Origin: Caulobacteraceae bacterium UBA5005 | Lineage (GTDB): Bacteria; Pseudomonadota; Alphaproteobacteria; Caulobacterales; Caulobacteraceae | Assembly (NCBI GenBank): GCA_002398405.1 | Contig: DGYN01000082.1 | Coordinates: 1 to 36,749, forward strand | DNA: 36,749 bases | Direction of reading: 5' to 3' | Shown here: positions 1 to 7,581 of the stretch, piece by piece | Position numbering within the stretch: position 1 is the first letter of the stretch | Layout of the letters: each line of letters begins with the position of its first letter | Notes under the pieces: model-generated | What the model was told of the DNA's origin: nothing | Seen by the model: only the letters and a program-made list of their open reading frames with translations | The model's database searches: none | Position numbers and translations under genes: made by a program

Positions 1-19
1 CCTCCCCCTATGGGGGAGG
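1..19. repeat. Short GC-rich hairpin downstream of the first gene
   Basis: The first 19 bases form a perfect hairpin, CCTCCCCC and GGGGGAGG around the loop TAT. It lies 7 bases beyond the stop codon of the leftward gene that follows. It resembles the arms of the long CCCTCCCC-type inverted repeats elsewhere in the window and may be one end of such an element cut by the window edge. It could also act as a transcription terminator stem, although no T-run follows on the minus strand. Confidence 0.5.
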
Positions 20-26
20 ATTTAGG

Positions 27-1058
27 TCAGCGCCCCGCCCGCCGTTCCGACTCCGCGCGCCTGGCCCCGGCGAGGATGCCCTCCAGGCCGTAATTCCCTT
101 CGTGGCAGGCATATTCGTAGAGCGAGCTCTGTGGATGGAAGGAAAGCTCCGCCTTCCAGGGCTGGGTGTAGGTGTCGGGGTCCTCGACGGTGAAGGCGTA
201 GTCGATCTCCTTGTCGGAGATCCGCGTCAGGCGCTCGGTGACCTTCGCCTTGGACGACAGGTAGAAGGAGCCGTTTTCCGCCTGCTCTGGGTGGACGTTG
301 ATGGTCTCGACCACCAGCGTTTCGCCCTCCCACCAGGCGACGCTGTCGCCAAGCCAGGGTTTGATGGCGTCCGGGCGATGGCCGGCTCTCGCGGCGGCGG
401 CGGTCTTGAAGATGGGGATGACGCGGGTGTCGTGAGCCATCTCGACGACGATGGCCAGGTGATCCTCGGTCAGCACGAACTGATAGGTGTTGTTGTAGAG
501 GGTCGAGAGCATGCCCGGCCCGCCGGTGTTGCCAAAGCCAATCAGGCAGCGCTCGGAAAGGGAGGTGGCTTCGGGCCCCTCATAGGGATCGTTGCCGGTG
601 GCGTAGCGCACCGCCCGGACCTGGGAGCGCTGGGCGGCGGCTGCGCCGTTCTTGTAGGGCAGGACGCCGGTGGCCGGCTCGACGATGGCGGAGCTGCGGT
701 ATGCCCCTCGGACCTTGCCGAGCATTTCGCCGGGGGCGACCCAGGCGCTGTCATAGGCCTTGACGCCAAAGTCGCTGCCGCCCTTTTCCGGGGCCGGGGC
801 GTTGGGGTCGGAATAGTCCTCGCGGGCCCAGGTCTTGTCGTTGGCGCCGCCAGTGCCGGTGGCCGCGACGATGGCGGCGGCCTCCTTGGCGTCGACCACC
901 AGGCCGCTGGCCATTCGGGACCGCTGCAGCGGGGTGAGACTGGCGTTGGACCAGATGCCGGTGAGGTCGGGCTTGCCCGATTTGGTCATGGGTTGCGCGA
1001 AGGCGGCGCCGGCGGTCAGGGCCAGGGCGGCGGCGGCCAGGAGGCTGGACTTGAGCAT
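27..1058 (-). CDS. Secreted protein of unknown function, GRPDLSGxW family (copy 1)
   Basis: Encodes 343 residues beginning with a clear Sec signal peptide (MLKSSLLAAAALALTAGAAFA). The mature part starts with the motif GKPDLTGIW and ends with YEYACHEGNYGL followed by a small basic tail. Both motifs are shared with the next gene, so the two are tandem paralogues. Proteins with this layout recur in Caulobacterales and sphingomonads and are usually annotated hypothetical; I know of no assigned function. The upstream gene's TGA overlaps a possible GTG start at 1070, but the ATG at 1058 puts the signal peptide at the very N-terminus and is preferred. The short distance suggests co-transcription with its paralogue. 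It is probably periplasmic. Confidence 0.8.
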   Translation of the reverse strand: MLKSSLLAAAALALTAGAAFAQPMTKSGKPDLTGIWSNASLTPLQRSRMASGLVVDAKEAAAIVAATGTGGANDKTWAREDYSDPNAPAPEKGGSDFGVKAYDSAWVAPGEMLGKVRGAYRSSAIVEPATGVLPYKNGAAAAQRSQVRAVRYATGNDPYEGPEATSLSERCLIGFGNTGGPGMLSTLYNNTYQFVLTEDHLAIVVEMAHDTRVIPIFKTAAAARAGHRPDAIKPWLGDSVAWWEGETLVVETINVHPEQAENGSFYLSSKAKVTERLTRISDKEIDYAFTVEDPDTYTQPWKAELSFHPQSSLYEYACHEGNYGLEGILAGARRAESERRAGR

Positions 1059-1066
1059 GGGGTTTC

Positions 1067-2095
1067 TCACTTGGCCGCCCGGGCGCGCTGTTCTTCGTCG
1101 CGGGCCCCGGAAAGGATGTTCATCAGGCCGTAGTTGCCCTCGTGGCAGGCGTATTCGTAGACGCCCTCGCCGCGCTTGAACTCATATTCGCCGCCCCACC
1201 TGGTCGCCCAGACGGCGGGATCGTCGACGGTGAACTGATAGAGAAGCGCGTCGGGCCCGGTGCGGGTGAAGCGCTCGATGACCTTCAGATTGGGCGAGGA
1301 GCCGCGGAAGTTCTGCGAGGGGTGGAAGCCGGTGGTTTCCACCACCAGGGTCTCGCCCTCATAGCGGCCGACGCTGTCGCCGAAATATTGCCTAACGCCG
1401 TCGGTTCGGGGGGCCCCGTTCAGGCGCACGACGCGGACGTCGTGGACCATCTCGGTGACGATGGCGACCGAGTCCCGCGACTGAACGATCTGATAGTTGT
1501 TGTTGTAGAGGCTCGGCGTCATCACGGGCCCGGAAATGTTGCCGAAGGAAAAGAGGCACCGTTCCGGCGCCGAGCGGCCTTCGGGATTGTCGTTGGCGCC
1601 AGCCCGTTCGCGGCCGCCGCCGCTTTCATCGCCGGTCGCCTGGAGGCGCGGGGCGGGAGCGCCGGGGATTCTGGGCGGGACGCGGCCATTGGCGGGCGAG
1701 GTGATGAAGGAGGTCCTCGGCTGACCGCCGACGCGCATCACCAGGGTGCCGGGGTCGGTCCAGCCCGCGTTGTAGCCGCAGCCGGCCTCCGAAAAGCCGC
1801 GCACGTCGCAGGCGGCCTTGGGGTCATAGACGCTGTTGGGATCGGTGTTGCGGTTGCCGTGCGCCACCTGATCGGCGCGGGCGCCCTCCAGGGTCGCCGT
1901 CTCTTCCCGCGTGAGCACCAGGCGCTCGCCATACTGGGTGGGGCGCTCCAGTGGGGTGATGGTGGCGTTGGTCCAGGCGCCGGAAAGGTCTGGCCGGCCG
2001 TCGGAATTGCGCGGGGCCTTGTAGGTTTGGGCGAGGGCGGGGCTGGCGGCCAGGGCGGCGAGGAGCGCCCCGGTCATGACGGTGGTCAGCTTCAT
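1067..2095 (-). CDS. Secreted protein of unknown function, GRPDLSGxW family (copy 2)
   Basis: Encodes 342 residues with a signal peptide ending ALAQ, the N-terminal motif GRPDLSGAW and the C-terminal motif YEYACHEGNYGL followed by NILSGARDEE. The ATG at 2095 has GGAG seven bases upstream. It is the first gene of a two-gene unit with its paralogue, whose start lies 8 bases beyond this stop. Several regions align with copy 1: TNATITPLERP with SNASLTPLQR, a central ERCLxxFGN-xxGP motif, a YNNxYQ segment and the EGETLVVET stretch. The enzymatic role is unknown. The conserved Cys and His of ACHEGN could bind a metal or form a disulfide, but that is inference. Confidence 0.8.
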   Translation of the reverse strand: MKLTTVMTGALLAALAASPALAQTYKAPRNSDGRPDLSGAWTNATITPLERPTQYGERLVLTREETATLEGARADQVAHGNRNTDPNSVYDPKAACDVRGFSEAGCGYNAGWTDPGTLVMRVGGQPRTSFITSPANGRVPPRIPGAPAPRLQATGDESGGGRERAGANDNPEGRSAPERCLFSFGNISGPVMTPSLYNNNYQIVQSRDSVAIVTEMVHDVRVVRLNGAPRTDGVRQYFGDSVGRYEGETLVVETTGFHPSQNFRGSSPNLKVIERFTRTGPDALLYQFTVDDPAVWATRWGGEYEFKRGEGVYEYACHEGNYGLMNILSGARDEEQRARAAK

Positions 2096-2259
2096 GGATC
2101 GTCTCCGCGGAGGCTCTTTGCGGCCTTAGTTGCGTTAGTAGACGCTCAATTGCGGCGCCCGGCAAGAGCGGCGAGGGCGCACCGTTTCGCGAGCGGCGGC
2201 AACCCATTGCCACGCCAGGCCGTTAGGGGTCCGAGGGACTCTTGTACAAGGCGATCGCA

Positions 2260-3144
2260 ATGACCCATTTTCGACCCATGCTGGCTGTCGCCGTCTCGGC
2301 GCTGGCCCTGTCGGCCGCGGGGACCGCTTCGGCCCAGAACTCCGCCCAGGAGCAGTTTGGGCAAATCCTTGGCGCCCTGCTTGGCCAGGTCAATTCGGTG
2401 GACGCCCAGTGGTCCAGGGGCGCCCGGCCGCTGAACGCCGCCCGCGCGCAATTCTACGCCCGCGTCGACGCCGACGTGCGCAGCCGCGCCCTGACCTCCT
2501 ATGAGGGGACCCAGCTTAAGCGCGACTATGATGGCCTGGTGGCGCTGGAAACCAGCTATGCCGCCGACGGCCGCTTCTCGACCCAGGAACGCGCTGACCT
2601 GAACGCCCGCTACAACGCCCTGACGCGAAGCTATGCCGATCGCGGACCGGGCGGCTACCAGGACCAGTACCGCGACGATCGCTCGATCGCCGAGGGGGCG
2701 GCGGACTTTGAAGCCCGCGTCGCCGAGGCCCTGGCCGCCCGGGAGATTACCCGCGCCGAGGCCACCCGGCTGCGGTCCGACTACGCGGGTCTGGTAAGCC
2801 TTGAGGCGGGTTACGCCCGGGGCGGAATCGACGCCCGGGAGCAGGCCGATCTCGACGCAAGGCTGGCCGGGTTGGAAGACCGCCTTGGTTATGACCCCAG
2901 AGGCGGCCCGACGCCGGGCCTCGACCCGCGCACGCGGCTCGTGGAGCTGGAAGCCATGGTGCGCGCCAATGAGCGGAACGGTCAGTTGACACGGGCAGAG
3001 GCCACCGAGATCCGCGTGCAATACGGCGACCTTGTCCGGCTGGAAGCGGCCTATGGGCGCCTGCGGCCCACGGCCGAGGAGAACGCCTATCTGCTCCGGC
3101 GGATCGGGGAACTCGAAATCCGGGCGCGCGGCTACCGGCGTTAG
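2260..3144 (+). CDS. Periplasmic protein with three internal helical repeats
   Basis: Encodes 294 residues with a signal peptide of about 26 residues ending TASAQ. After a linker there are three imperfect repeats of about 65 residues (near 65-130, 150-215 and 225-290). Each carries the pattern E-x-T-x-L/I-R/K-x-x-Y-x-x-L-V-x-L-E-x-x-Y followed by a second predicted helix, so the protein is probably all-helical. The start is the ATG at 2260, with AAGG eight bases upstream; an in-frame TTG at 2242 would bury the signal peptide. It is transcribed divergently from the secreted paralogue pair. I do not recognise a named family, and no catalytic residues stand out. Confidence 0.75.
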   Translation: MTHFRPMLAVAVSALALSAAGTASAQNSAQEQFGQILGALLGQVNSVDAQWSRGARPLNAARAQFYARVDADVRSRALTSYEGTQLKRDYDGLVALETSYAADGRFSTQERADLNARYNALTRSYADRGPGGYQDQYRDDRSIAEGAADFEARVAEALAAREITRAEATRLRSDYAGLVSLEAGYARGGIDAREQADLDARLAGLEDRLGYDPRGGPTPGLDPRTRLVELEAMVRANERNGQLTRAEATEIRVQYGDLVRLEAAYGRLRPTAEENAYLLRRIGELEIRARGYRR

Positions 3145-3163
3145 GATCCTTCAGCGCGGGAAA

Positions 3164-3631
3164 TCACGAGCCGAACTGCGTCGTCACCGCGATGACCATG
3201 ACGATGGCGACCAGGAACGGGATCTCGTTCGTCGCGCGCCAGAACTTCTCCGAGCGTTTGTGGGCGCCCGCGGCGATCTTGCCGTGGGCGCGGGCCAGCA
3301 TGATGTGCCAAGCGGTCATGAAGAGGATGCCGGCGATCTTGGTCAGCATCCAGGGGGTGTGGAGGTAGGCGAAGGAGCCGCCGTTCTCGGCGTTGGCCCA
3401 GATGAGAAGGGCGCCGAAGAGGAAGGTCAGGCCCATGGCCGGGCCCATGATGATCTTGAGGAGTTTTCGCTCCATGACCTCGAAGGTCTTGGCGAGCTCC
3501 GAGCCCGGGCCGGCCTTGACATGGTAGGCGTAGAGCCTGGGCAGGTACATGATCCCCGCCATCCAGGCGATCACCGCGACGATGTGCAGGCCGCGCCAGA
3601 GGTTGTAGTGGGCGCCGATGAATTCGCTCAT
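3164..3631 (-). CDS. hemJ: HemJ-type protoporphyrinogen IX oxidase
   Basis: A 155-residue membrane protein of the HemJ (UPF0093) family, which oxidises protoporphyrinogen IX to protoporphyrin IX just before ferrochelatase. Four hydrophobic segments are visible. The N-terminal helix has the family motif WMAGIMYLPRLYAYH (residues 23-37). His16 matches the conserved haem-ligand histidine and Lys98, in WMLTKIAG, the conserved lysine of characterised HemJ. The start overlaps the hemH stop as ATGA and has an AAGGGGG ribosome site, so translation is probably coupled to hemH. The longer reading frame starting at 3658 adds residues lying inside hemH and is not favoured. The hemE-hemH-hemJ order supports the call. 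Confidence 0.92.
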   Translation of the reverse strand: MSEFIGAHYNLWRGLHIVAVIAWMAGIMYLPRLYAYHVKAGPGSELAKTFEVMERKLLKIIMGPAMGLTFLFGALLIWANAENGGSFAYLHTPWMLTKIAGILFMTAWHIMLARAHGKIAAGAHKRSEKFWRATNEIPFLVAIVMVIAVTTQFGS

Positions 3632-4677
3632 GGTTTGCCCCCTTGGATACAGGGACATATCGGACCGCAGGCCTGCGCCGTCCAGCCCTTGCCGGGCATC
3701 GATCCGCCGGGGCGGGCAAGGGCCTCTGTCGCCAGCGTCGCCAGGGCGTCAATGAACAGGGGCTCGCAGCCGAGCGCCGGGACGCGGATGTAGGTCTCGC
3801 AGGAAAGGCTGTCGGCCAGCTCCCTATATTCGTGGTCGAGCTCGACCAGGGTCTCGATGTGTTCGGAGACAAAGGCAACGGGTGCGATGACCACGCCCAG
3901 GCCCTCGCCGCAGGCGGCCTCGATGGCCTCGGCGGTGGAGGGGCCGATCCAGGCCAGCGGCCCGACGCGGCTCTGGTAGCAGACCTGCCAGTCGGTCCCC
4001 TTGGGCAGATGGGCGGCGATGGCGGCGGCGGTGGCTTCGATCTGTTTCTGGTAGGGATCGCCGGCGGCGATGACCTTTTCAGGCAGGCCGTGGGCGGAGA
4101 AGAGGACGCGGACGGGGTTATCGCCCGCGGCGGCGAGGCCAGCTTTCAGGTTCTTGGCGTGGGCTTTGGTAAGCCCCGGCAGGGCTGGATAGCAGCAGAC
4201 CGCGCGGGACTGGCCGCTTCCCTTGTAGGCCTTCTTCCAGGCGGCGAGCGAGGAGCCTGTCGTAGTGGTGGAGAACTGCGGATAGAGGGGCAGGAGGACG
4301 ATCTCGTCGGGGGCGAAGGCGGCGACCTCTTTGGCCGTCTGGCTGATCAGCGGCTTCCAGTAGCGCATCGCGATGAAGACACCGATCTCATCGTTGGGCA
4401 GGCAGGCCTCCAGCCGGTAGGTCAGGGCGGCGGCCTGTTTCAGGGTCTCGGGCAGCAGGGGCGAACCTCCGCCCATGATCGCATAGTTGGCCCGGGCGCT
4501 GGGGGCGCGGCTGGCGGCGATGAAGGCGGCGAGGATCTGGCGGAAGGGCGCCGGGAGGCTGATGATCGCCGGGTCCTTGAACAGGTTGTTGAGGAAGGGG
4601 CGCACGGCCGAGGGCTTGTCGGGCCCGCCGAGGTTGAAGAGAACGACGGCGACCTTGCGCTTACGATCCAACGACAC
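3628..4677 (-). CDS. hemH: Ferrochelatase with probable C-terminal Fe-S cysteines
   Basis: Encodes 349 residues. Ferrochelatase inserts ferrous iron into protoporphyrin IX as the last step of protohaem synthesis. The N-terminal VAVVLFNLGGPD, the catalytic histidine in LFSAHGLP and the signature SEHIETLVELD are all present. Unlike the E. coli enzyme, the C-terminus has three clustered cysteines in ACGPICPC, with further cysteines in AVCCYPA and ALGCEP. A [2Fe-2S] cluster has been reported for Caulobacter ferrochelatase, and this pattern fits one. The start at 4677 is a GTG overlapping the last 17 bases of hemE; a TTG two codons downstream is an alternative. It overlaps hemJ by four bases. Confidence 0.95.
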   Translation of the reverse strand: MSLDRKRKVAVVLFNLGGPDKPSAVRPFLNNLFKDPAIISLPAPFRQILAAFIAASRAPSARANYAIMGGGSPLLPETLKQAAALTYRLEACLPNDEIGVFIAMRYWKPLISQTAKEVAAFAPDEIVLLPLYPQFSTTTTGSSLAAWKKAYKGSGQSRAVCCYPALPGLTKAHAKNLKAGLAAAGDNPVRVLFSAHGLPEKVIAAGDPYQKQIEATAAAIAAHLPKGTDWQVCYQSRVGPLAWIGPSTAEAIEAACGEGLGVVIAPVAFVSEHIETLVELDHEYRELADSLSCETYIRVPALGCEPLFIDALATLATEALARPGGSMPGKGWTAQACGPICPCIQGGKP

Positions 4678-5677
4678 GCCGGATGGTCCGATCTATATGG
4701 GGGATGGGGGTGTCGGGCAGGAGGCCGTGGCCGAGGTTGAAGACATAGGGGCCATCGCCCCATTGCTCGATCAGCTGGTCGACACGGGCGTCCAGGGCCG
4801 GGCCGCCGGCGCGCAGCAGCAGGGGGTCGAGAGAGCCCTGGATGGTCTTGGTTTTCTGAATGCGCCTTCCGGCCTCAGCACTGACGCCGACGTCGAGGGC
4901 GACGGCGTTGGTCCCGGCCCGATCGGCGTAGAGTTCGACCAAGCCCGGCGCGCCCCTGGGAAAACCGATCACCGGGACAGTGACGCCGGCTTTCCGAAGG
5001 CCTTCTACGATCTTTCTGTGCGGCTGGATCACGATGCGTTCGAAGAGATCCTCAGGGAGGTTCTCGGCCCAGCTTTCGAAGATCTTCAGGGCCTGGGCCC
5101 CGGCGTTGGCCTGCATGACGAGGTAGCGGATGGTGCCGTCGACCAGGACGTCGATCAGGGCGTCGAGCTCATCGGGATGGGTGTAGGCGTAGGTTCTGGC
5201 CGCATCCCGCTCCGAGCCCCGGCCTTCGAGCATATAGGTGGCGACGGTCCAGGGGGCGCCCGCGAAACCGATCAGGGCGCGGTCGGGTTCGAGCTGGGCG
5301 CGGACCAGCTTGAGAGTCTCGCCGATGGAGGCCAGGCGGGCGGTGGAGGCTTCGACCTCGCCGCGCAAAGCTTCGATCGAAGGGAGGGCGCCGAGCCTTG
5401 GGCCTTCGCCGGCCTCGAACCAGACCTCCTGGCCCAGCGCCTTGGGAAGCAGCAGGATGTCGGCGAAGACGATGGCGGCGGAGAGGGGGAAACGGCGCAT
5501 GGGCTGCAGCGTCGCCTCGGCGGCCTTTTCCGGATCGTGGCAGAAAGCCATGAAGTCGGGGGCCGTCTCGCGCAGGGTCCGGTATTCCGGCAGGGTCCGT
5601 CCCGCCTGGCGCATGAACCAGATCGGGGGGCGGGCAAGGGTCTCGCCTTCGAGGGCTCTGATCAGGGCGGGCTTCAT
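4661..5677 (-). CDS. hemE: Uroporphyrinogen decarboxylase
   Basis: Encodes 338 residues, the usual family length. The enzyme removes four acetate carboxyl groups from uroporphyrinogen III to give coproporphyrinogen III in the cytoplasm. Diagnostic segments are PIWFMRQAGRTLPEYR near residue 18, which holds the substrate-binding arginine, FADILLLPKALG with its conserved aspartate, and GFAGAPWTVATYMLEG. The start is the ATG at 5677 preceded by AAGGG; an extension to 5713 adds 12 untypical residues and is rejected. In Caulobacter crescentus hemE borders the chromosomal origin, and here too it is followed upstream by a CtrA-box-containing gap. Its promoter probably lies in that gap, near the CtrA box at 5761. 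Confidence 0.96.
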   Translation of the reverse strand: MKPALIRALEGETLARPPIWFMRQAGRTLPEYRTLRETAPDFMAFCHDPEKAAEATLQPMRRFPLSAAIVFADILLLPKALGQEVWFEAGEGPRLGALPSIEALRGEVEASTARLASIGETLKLVRAQLEPDRALIGFAGAPWTVATYMLEGRGSERDAARTYAYTHPDELDALIDVLVDGTIRYLVMQANAGAQALKIFESWAENLPEDLFERIVIQPHRKIVEGLRKAGVTVPVIGFPRGAPGLVELYADRAGTNAVALDVGVSAEAGRRIQKTKTIQGSLDPLLLRAGGPALDARVDQLIEQWGDGPYVFNLGHGLLPDTPIPHIDRTIRRVVGS

Positions 5678-5760
5678 GGGGGCCCTTAAACCCGTCCGGA
5701 GGCCTCGTCTCAAGGGGGGGTGGACAAGATGGCCGGGGAAAGGCCCGCCCTCTTCCTTAC

Positions 5761-5775
5761 TTAATGAAAGATTAA
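5761..5775. promoter_or_regulatory. CtrA-binding box near hemE
   Basis: TTAATGAAAGATTAA matches the CtrA consensus TTAA-N7-TTAA exactly. It sits 84 bases upstream of the hemE start inside the AT-rich patch of the putative origin. In Caulobacter, phosphorylated CtrA bound to such boxes blocks replication initiation, and some origin boxes also overlap hemE promoters. Confidence 0.82.
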
Positions 5776-6096
5776 AAAGGGGTCGGAGGAAGAGGTTGGA
5801 CAGGGGCGCCGCGGGGATGAACCGGCAAATCCACCCGGTGTCCGGCAGTCATCGACAGGCAATTCAAAGGCCGTGAAGAACGGGGATAAGCTTGCAAGGG
5901 CCGGATGAAGCAGGGTTATCGCCACGACAGGCCTGTCGGCGGATGGGTGGATTCAGAATTTGGGAGTCTTTGCGCAGACCGGTTGTGCCAGGTCGAACAA
6001 CCAGGCGCAAAAGGGCGTGACTATGGCCCTGTTCATACAGGCGGGCGCCCCTCGCCGGAGGACAAACTGTATAACCGGCCAGTTGTTCCCGATTGG

Positions 6097-6111
6097 TTAA
6101 GGGAACGTTAA
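6097..6111. promoter_or_regulatory. CtrA-binding box near ppsR
   Basis: TTAAGGGAACGTTAA is a second perfect TTAA-N7-TTAA box, 55 bases before the ppsR start. It is immediately followed by two DnaA-box-like sequences (6116-6124 and 6131-6139). CtrA and DnaA sites this close could compete, as proposed for Caulobacter Cori. It could also regulate ppsR transcription. Confidence 0.82.
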
Positions 6112-6130
6112 CGGCTTATCCCAAGGCATC

Positions 6131-6139
6131 CGTGGACAA
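6131..6139 (-). promoter_or_regulatory. DnaA-box-like 9-mer in the origin
   Basis: On the minus strand this reads TTGTCCACG, differing from the consensus TTATCCACA at positions 3 and 9. It is the best match in the gap. TTATCCCAA at 6116-6124 is a second candidate on the plus strand. Single 9-mers are weak evidence alone; the clustering beside a CtrA box raises confidence. Confidence 0.5.
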
Positions 6140-6166
6140 CTTGGCGGTAAAGCCGGAAATAGGGGC

Positions 6167-7012
6167 ATGACCGGCCGCTCCCTCGCCATCTATTTCCATG
6201 TCCACCTGGTCTCCGACTCCACGGGCGAGACCCTCAACGCCATGGCGCGGGCGGTGTGCGCCAGGTTCGAGGACGTGCTGCCGATCGAGCACATCTACCC
6301 CCTGGTGCGGGCCGAGCGGCAGCTTTCGCGGGTGCTGGAGGAGATCGAGAACGCGCCGGGGATCGTCGTCCACACCATTGTCGATCCTGACCTGCGGCAA
6401 ACCCTGGAGGACGGCTGCCGGGCCCTGGACATGCCGTGCCTGGCGGCGCTGGACCCGCTGGTGGCGGCCATGGGGCGGTATCTGGGGGCGAGCGTCTCCT
6501 CCAAGGTCGGGGCGCAGCACGCGCTCGACAACGACTATTTCAACCGCATGGACGCCCTGAACTACGCCATCGGCCATGACGACGGCCAGGCGGCCAAGGA
6601 CCTGGATTCAGCCGATGTGGTGCTGGTCGGGATCAGCCGGACCTCGAAGACCCCGACCTGCATCTATCTGGCGCACCGCGGCATCAAGGCGGCCAATGTG
6701 CCGATCGTGCCGGGGGCGCCCCTGCCCGACCGGCTGATGAATTTAAAGCGGGCGCAGGTGGTGGCGCTGACGGCCTCGCCCGACCGGCTGATCCAGATCA
6801 GGCGCAACCGGCTGCTGTCTTTGAAAGAGGAGCGGGAGAGCTCCTACATCGACGTCGATGCGGTGCGCGAGGAGACGACCAAGGCCCTGCGTCTTTATGA
6901 AAAGCACGGCTGGCCGGTGATCGACGTGACTAGGCGCTCGGTCGAAGAGACGGCGGCGGCGATCATCAATCTGATGACCGAGGGGCGCGGCCAGATCGAG
7001 ATCCTGTCTTGA
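6167..7012 (+). CDS. ppsR: Pyruvate phosphate dikinase / PEP synthase regulatory protein (DUF299)
   Basis: Encodes 281 residues of the DUF299 family. These bifunctional kinase/pyrophosphorylases reversibly phosphorylate a threonine of PEP synthase or pyruvate phosphate dikinase and so switch gluconeogenic flux. HLVSDSTGETL near the N-terminus and the P-loop-like segment GISRTSKTPT (starting near residue 155) are diagnostic. The ATG at 6167 has GGA nine bases upstream plus AGGGG directly adjacent. It is the first gene right of the origin and the head of a tightly overlapping run, ending TTGA over the start of maf. Whether its target is PpsA or PpdK cannot be told from the sequence. Confidence 0.93.
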   Translation: MTGRSLAIYFHVHLVSDSTGETLNAMARAVCARFEDVLPIEHIYPLVRAERQLSRVLEEIENAPGIVVHTIVDPDLRQTLEDGCRALDMPCLAALDPLVAAMGRYLGASVSSKVGAQHALDNDYFNRMDALNYAIGHDDGQAAKDLDSADVVLVGISRTSKTPTCIYLAHRGIKAANVPIVPGAPLPDRLMNLKRAQVVALTASPDRLIQIRRNRLLSLKEERESSYIDVDAVREETTKALRLYEKHGWPVIDVTRRSVEETAAAIINLMTEGRGQIEILS

Positions 7013-7581
7013 TCACCCTGGCCTCGCAGAGTGCGATCCGGGCGAGCGTGCTGCGCGCCGCGGGGCTGACGATCGAAACCGCGAGCCCGGGCGTCGATGA
7101 GGATGCGATCAAGCAGGCGATGGAGGGTTTTTCGGTTCCGGAGATCGCCCTGGCGCTGGCCGAACACAAGGCCCTGGCGGTGAAGGCCGACGGGGTGGTC
7201 ATCGGATCGGACCAGGCCCTGGAGTTCGATGGCGCGCTTTATGACAAGGTCGCATCGGTGGCGGCGGCGCGCGAGCGCCTGACCCTGCTGCGCGGCCATA
7301 CCCACCAGCTGCACGCCGGCGTGGCGCTGGCCCGCGACGGCGAGGTGGTCTGGAAGACGCTGGTGACCTCGACCCTGACCATGCGGGATTTTTCAGACGC
7401 TTTCCTGGAGGCCTATCTGGAACGCACCGGCGGGGCCTTGGCCTCGGTGGGCTGTTACGAGCTGGAGGGCGAGGGATCGCAGCTCTTCTCATCTATAGAG
7501 GGTGAGTATTTCGCCATCCTCGGCATGCCGCTCATGGGCCTTCTCGAAGCGCTCAGGCGTGAAGGGGAGATCGCCGCATGA
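7009..7581 (+). CDS. maf: Maf-family nucleoside triphosphate pyrophosphatase
   Basis: Encodes 190 residues. Maf proteins hydrolyse non-canonical or modified nucleoside triphosphates to monophosphates. The N-terminal LASQSAIRASVLRAAGL, the catalytic-region VIGSDQALEFDG and the C-terminal SIEGEYFAILGMPL are characteristic. The GSDQ motif resembles the YceF-type subgroup more than the dTTP/UTP subgroup (usually GADT), so 7-methyl-GTP could be the substrate; this is inference. The start is a TTG at 7009 overlapping the ppsR stop as TTGA, so translation is probably coupled. It overlaps aroE by four bases. Confidence 0.92.
   Translation: MITLASQSAIRASVLRAAGLTIETASPGVDEDAIKQAMEGFSVPEIALALAEHKALAVKADGVVIGSDQALEFDGALYDKVASVAAARERLTLLRGHTHQLHAGVALARDGEVVWKTLVTSTLTMRDFSDAFLEAYLERTGGALASVGCYELEGEGSQLFSSIEGEYFAILGMPLMGLLEALRREGEIAA

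Larger units (their letters stand above)
5678..6166. other. Putative chromosomal replication origin (Cori-like)
   Basis: This 489-base gap between hemE (-) and ppsR (+) has no credible gene. It holds two perfect CtrA boxes, DnaA-box-like 9-mers differing at one or two core positions from TTATCCACA (5881-5889, 5916-5924, 6116-6124, 6131-6139, and a weaker one at 5719-5727), and an AT-rich patch in otherwise GC-rich DNA at 5755-5780. GANTC methylation sites lie at 5950-5954 and 5964-5968. Caulobacter crescentus Cori has the same neighbours and the same site types, and CtrA represses firing there. The identity rests on synteny plus motifs. Genes diverge from here on both sides, consistent with bidirectional replication. 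Confidence 0.82.

Noticed and set aside
1142..2263. A 373-codon plus-strand frame opposite the secreted paralogue
   Set aside because: Its composition is that of an antisense shadow, while the minus-strand gene has a signal peptide and shared motifs.
5905..6111. A 68-codon open frame inside the putative origin
   Set aside because: It has no ribosome site and no recognisable sequence, and it overlaps the CtrA box at 6097.
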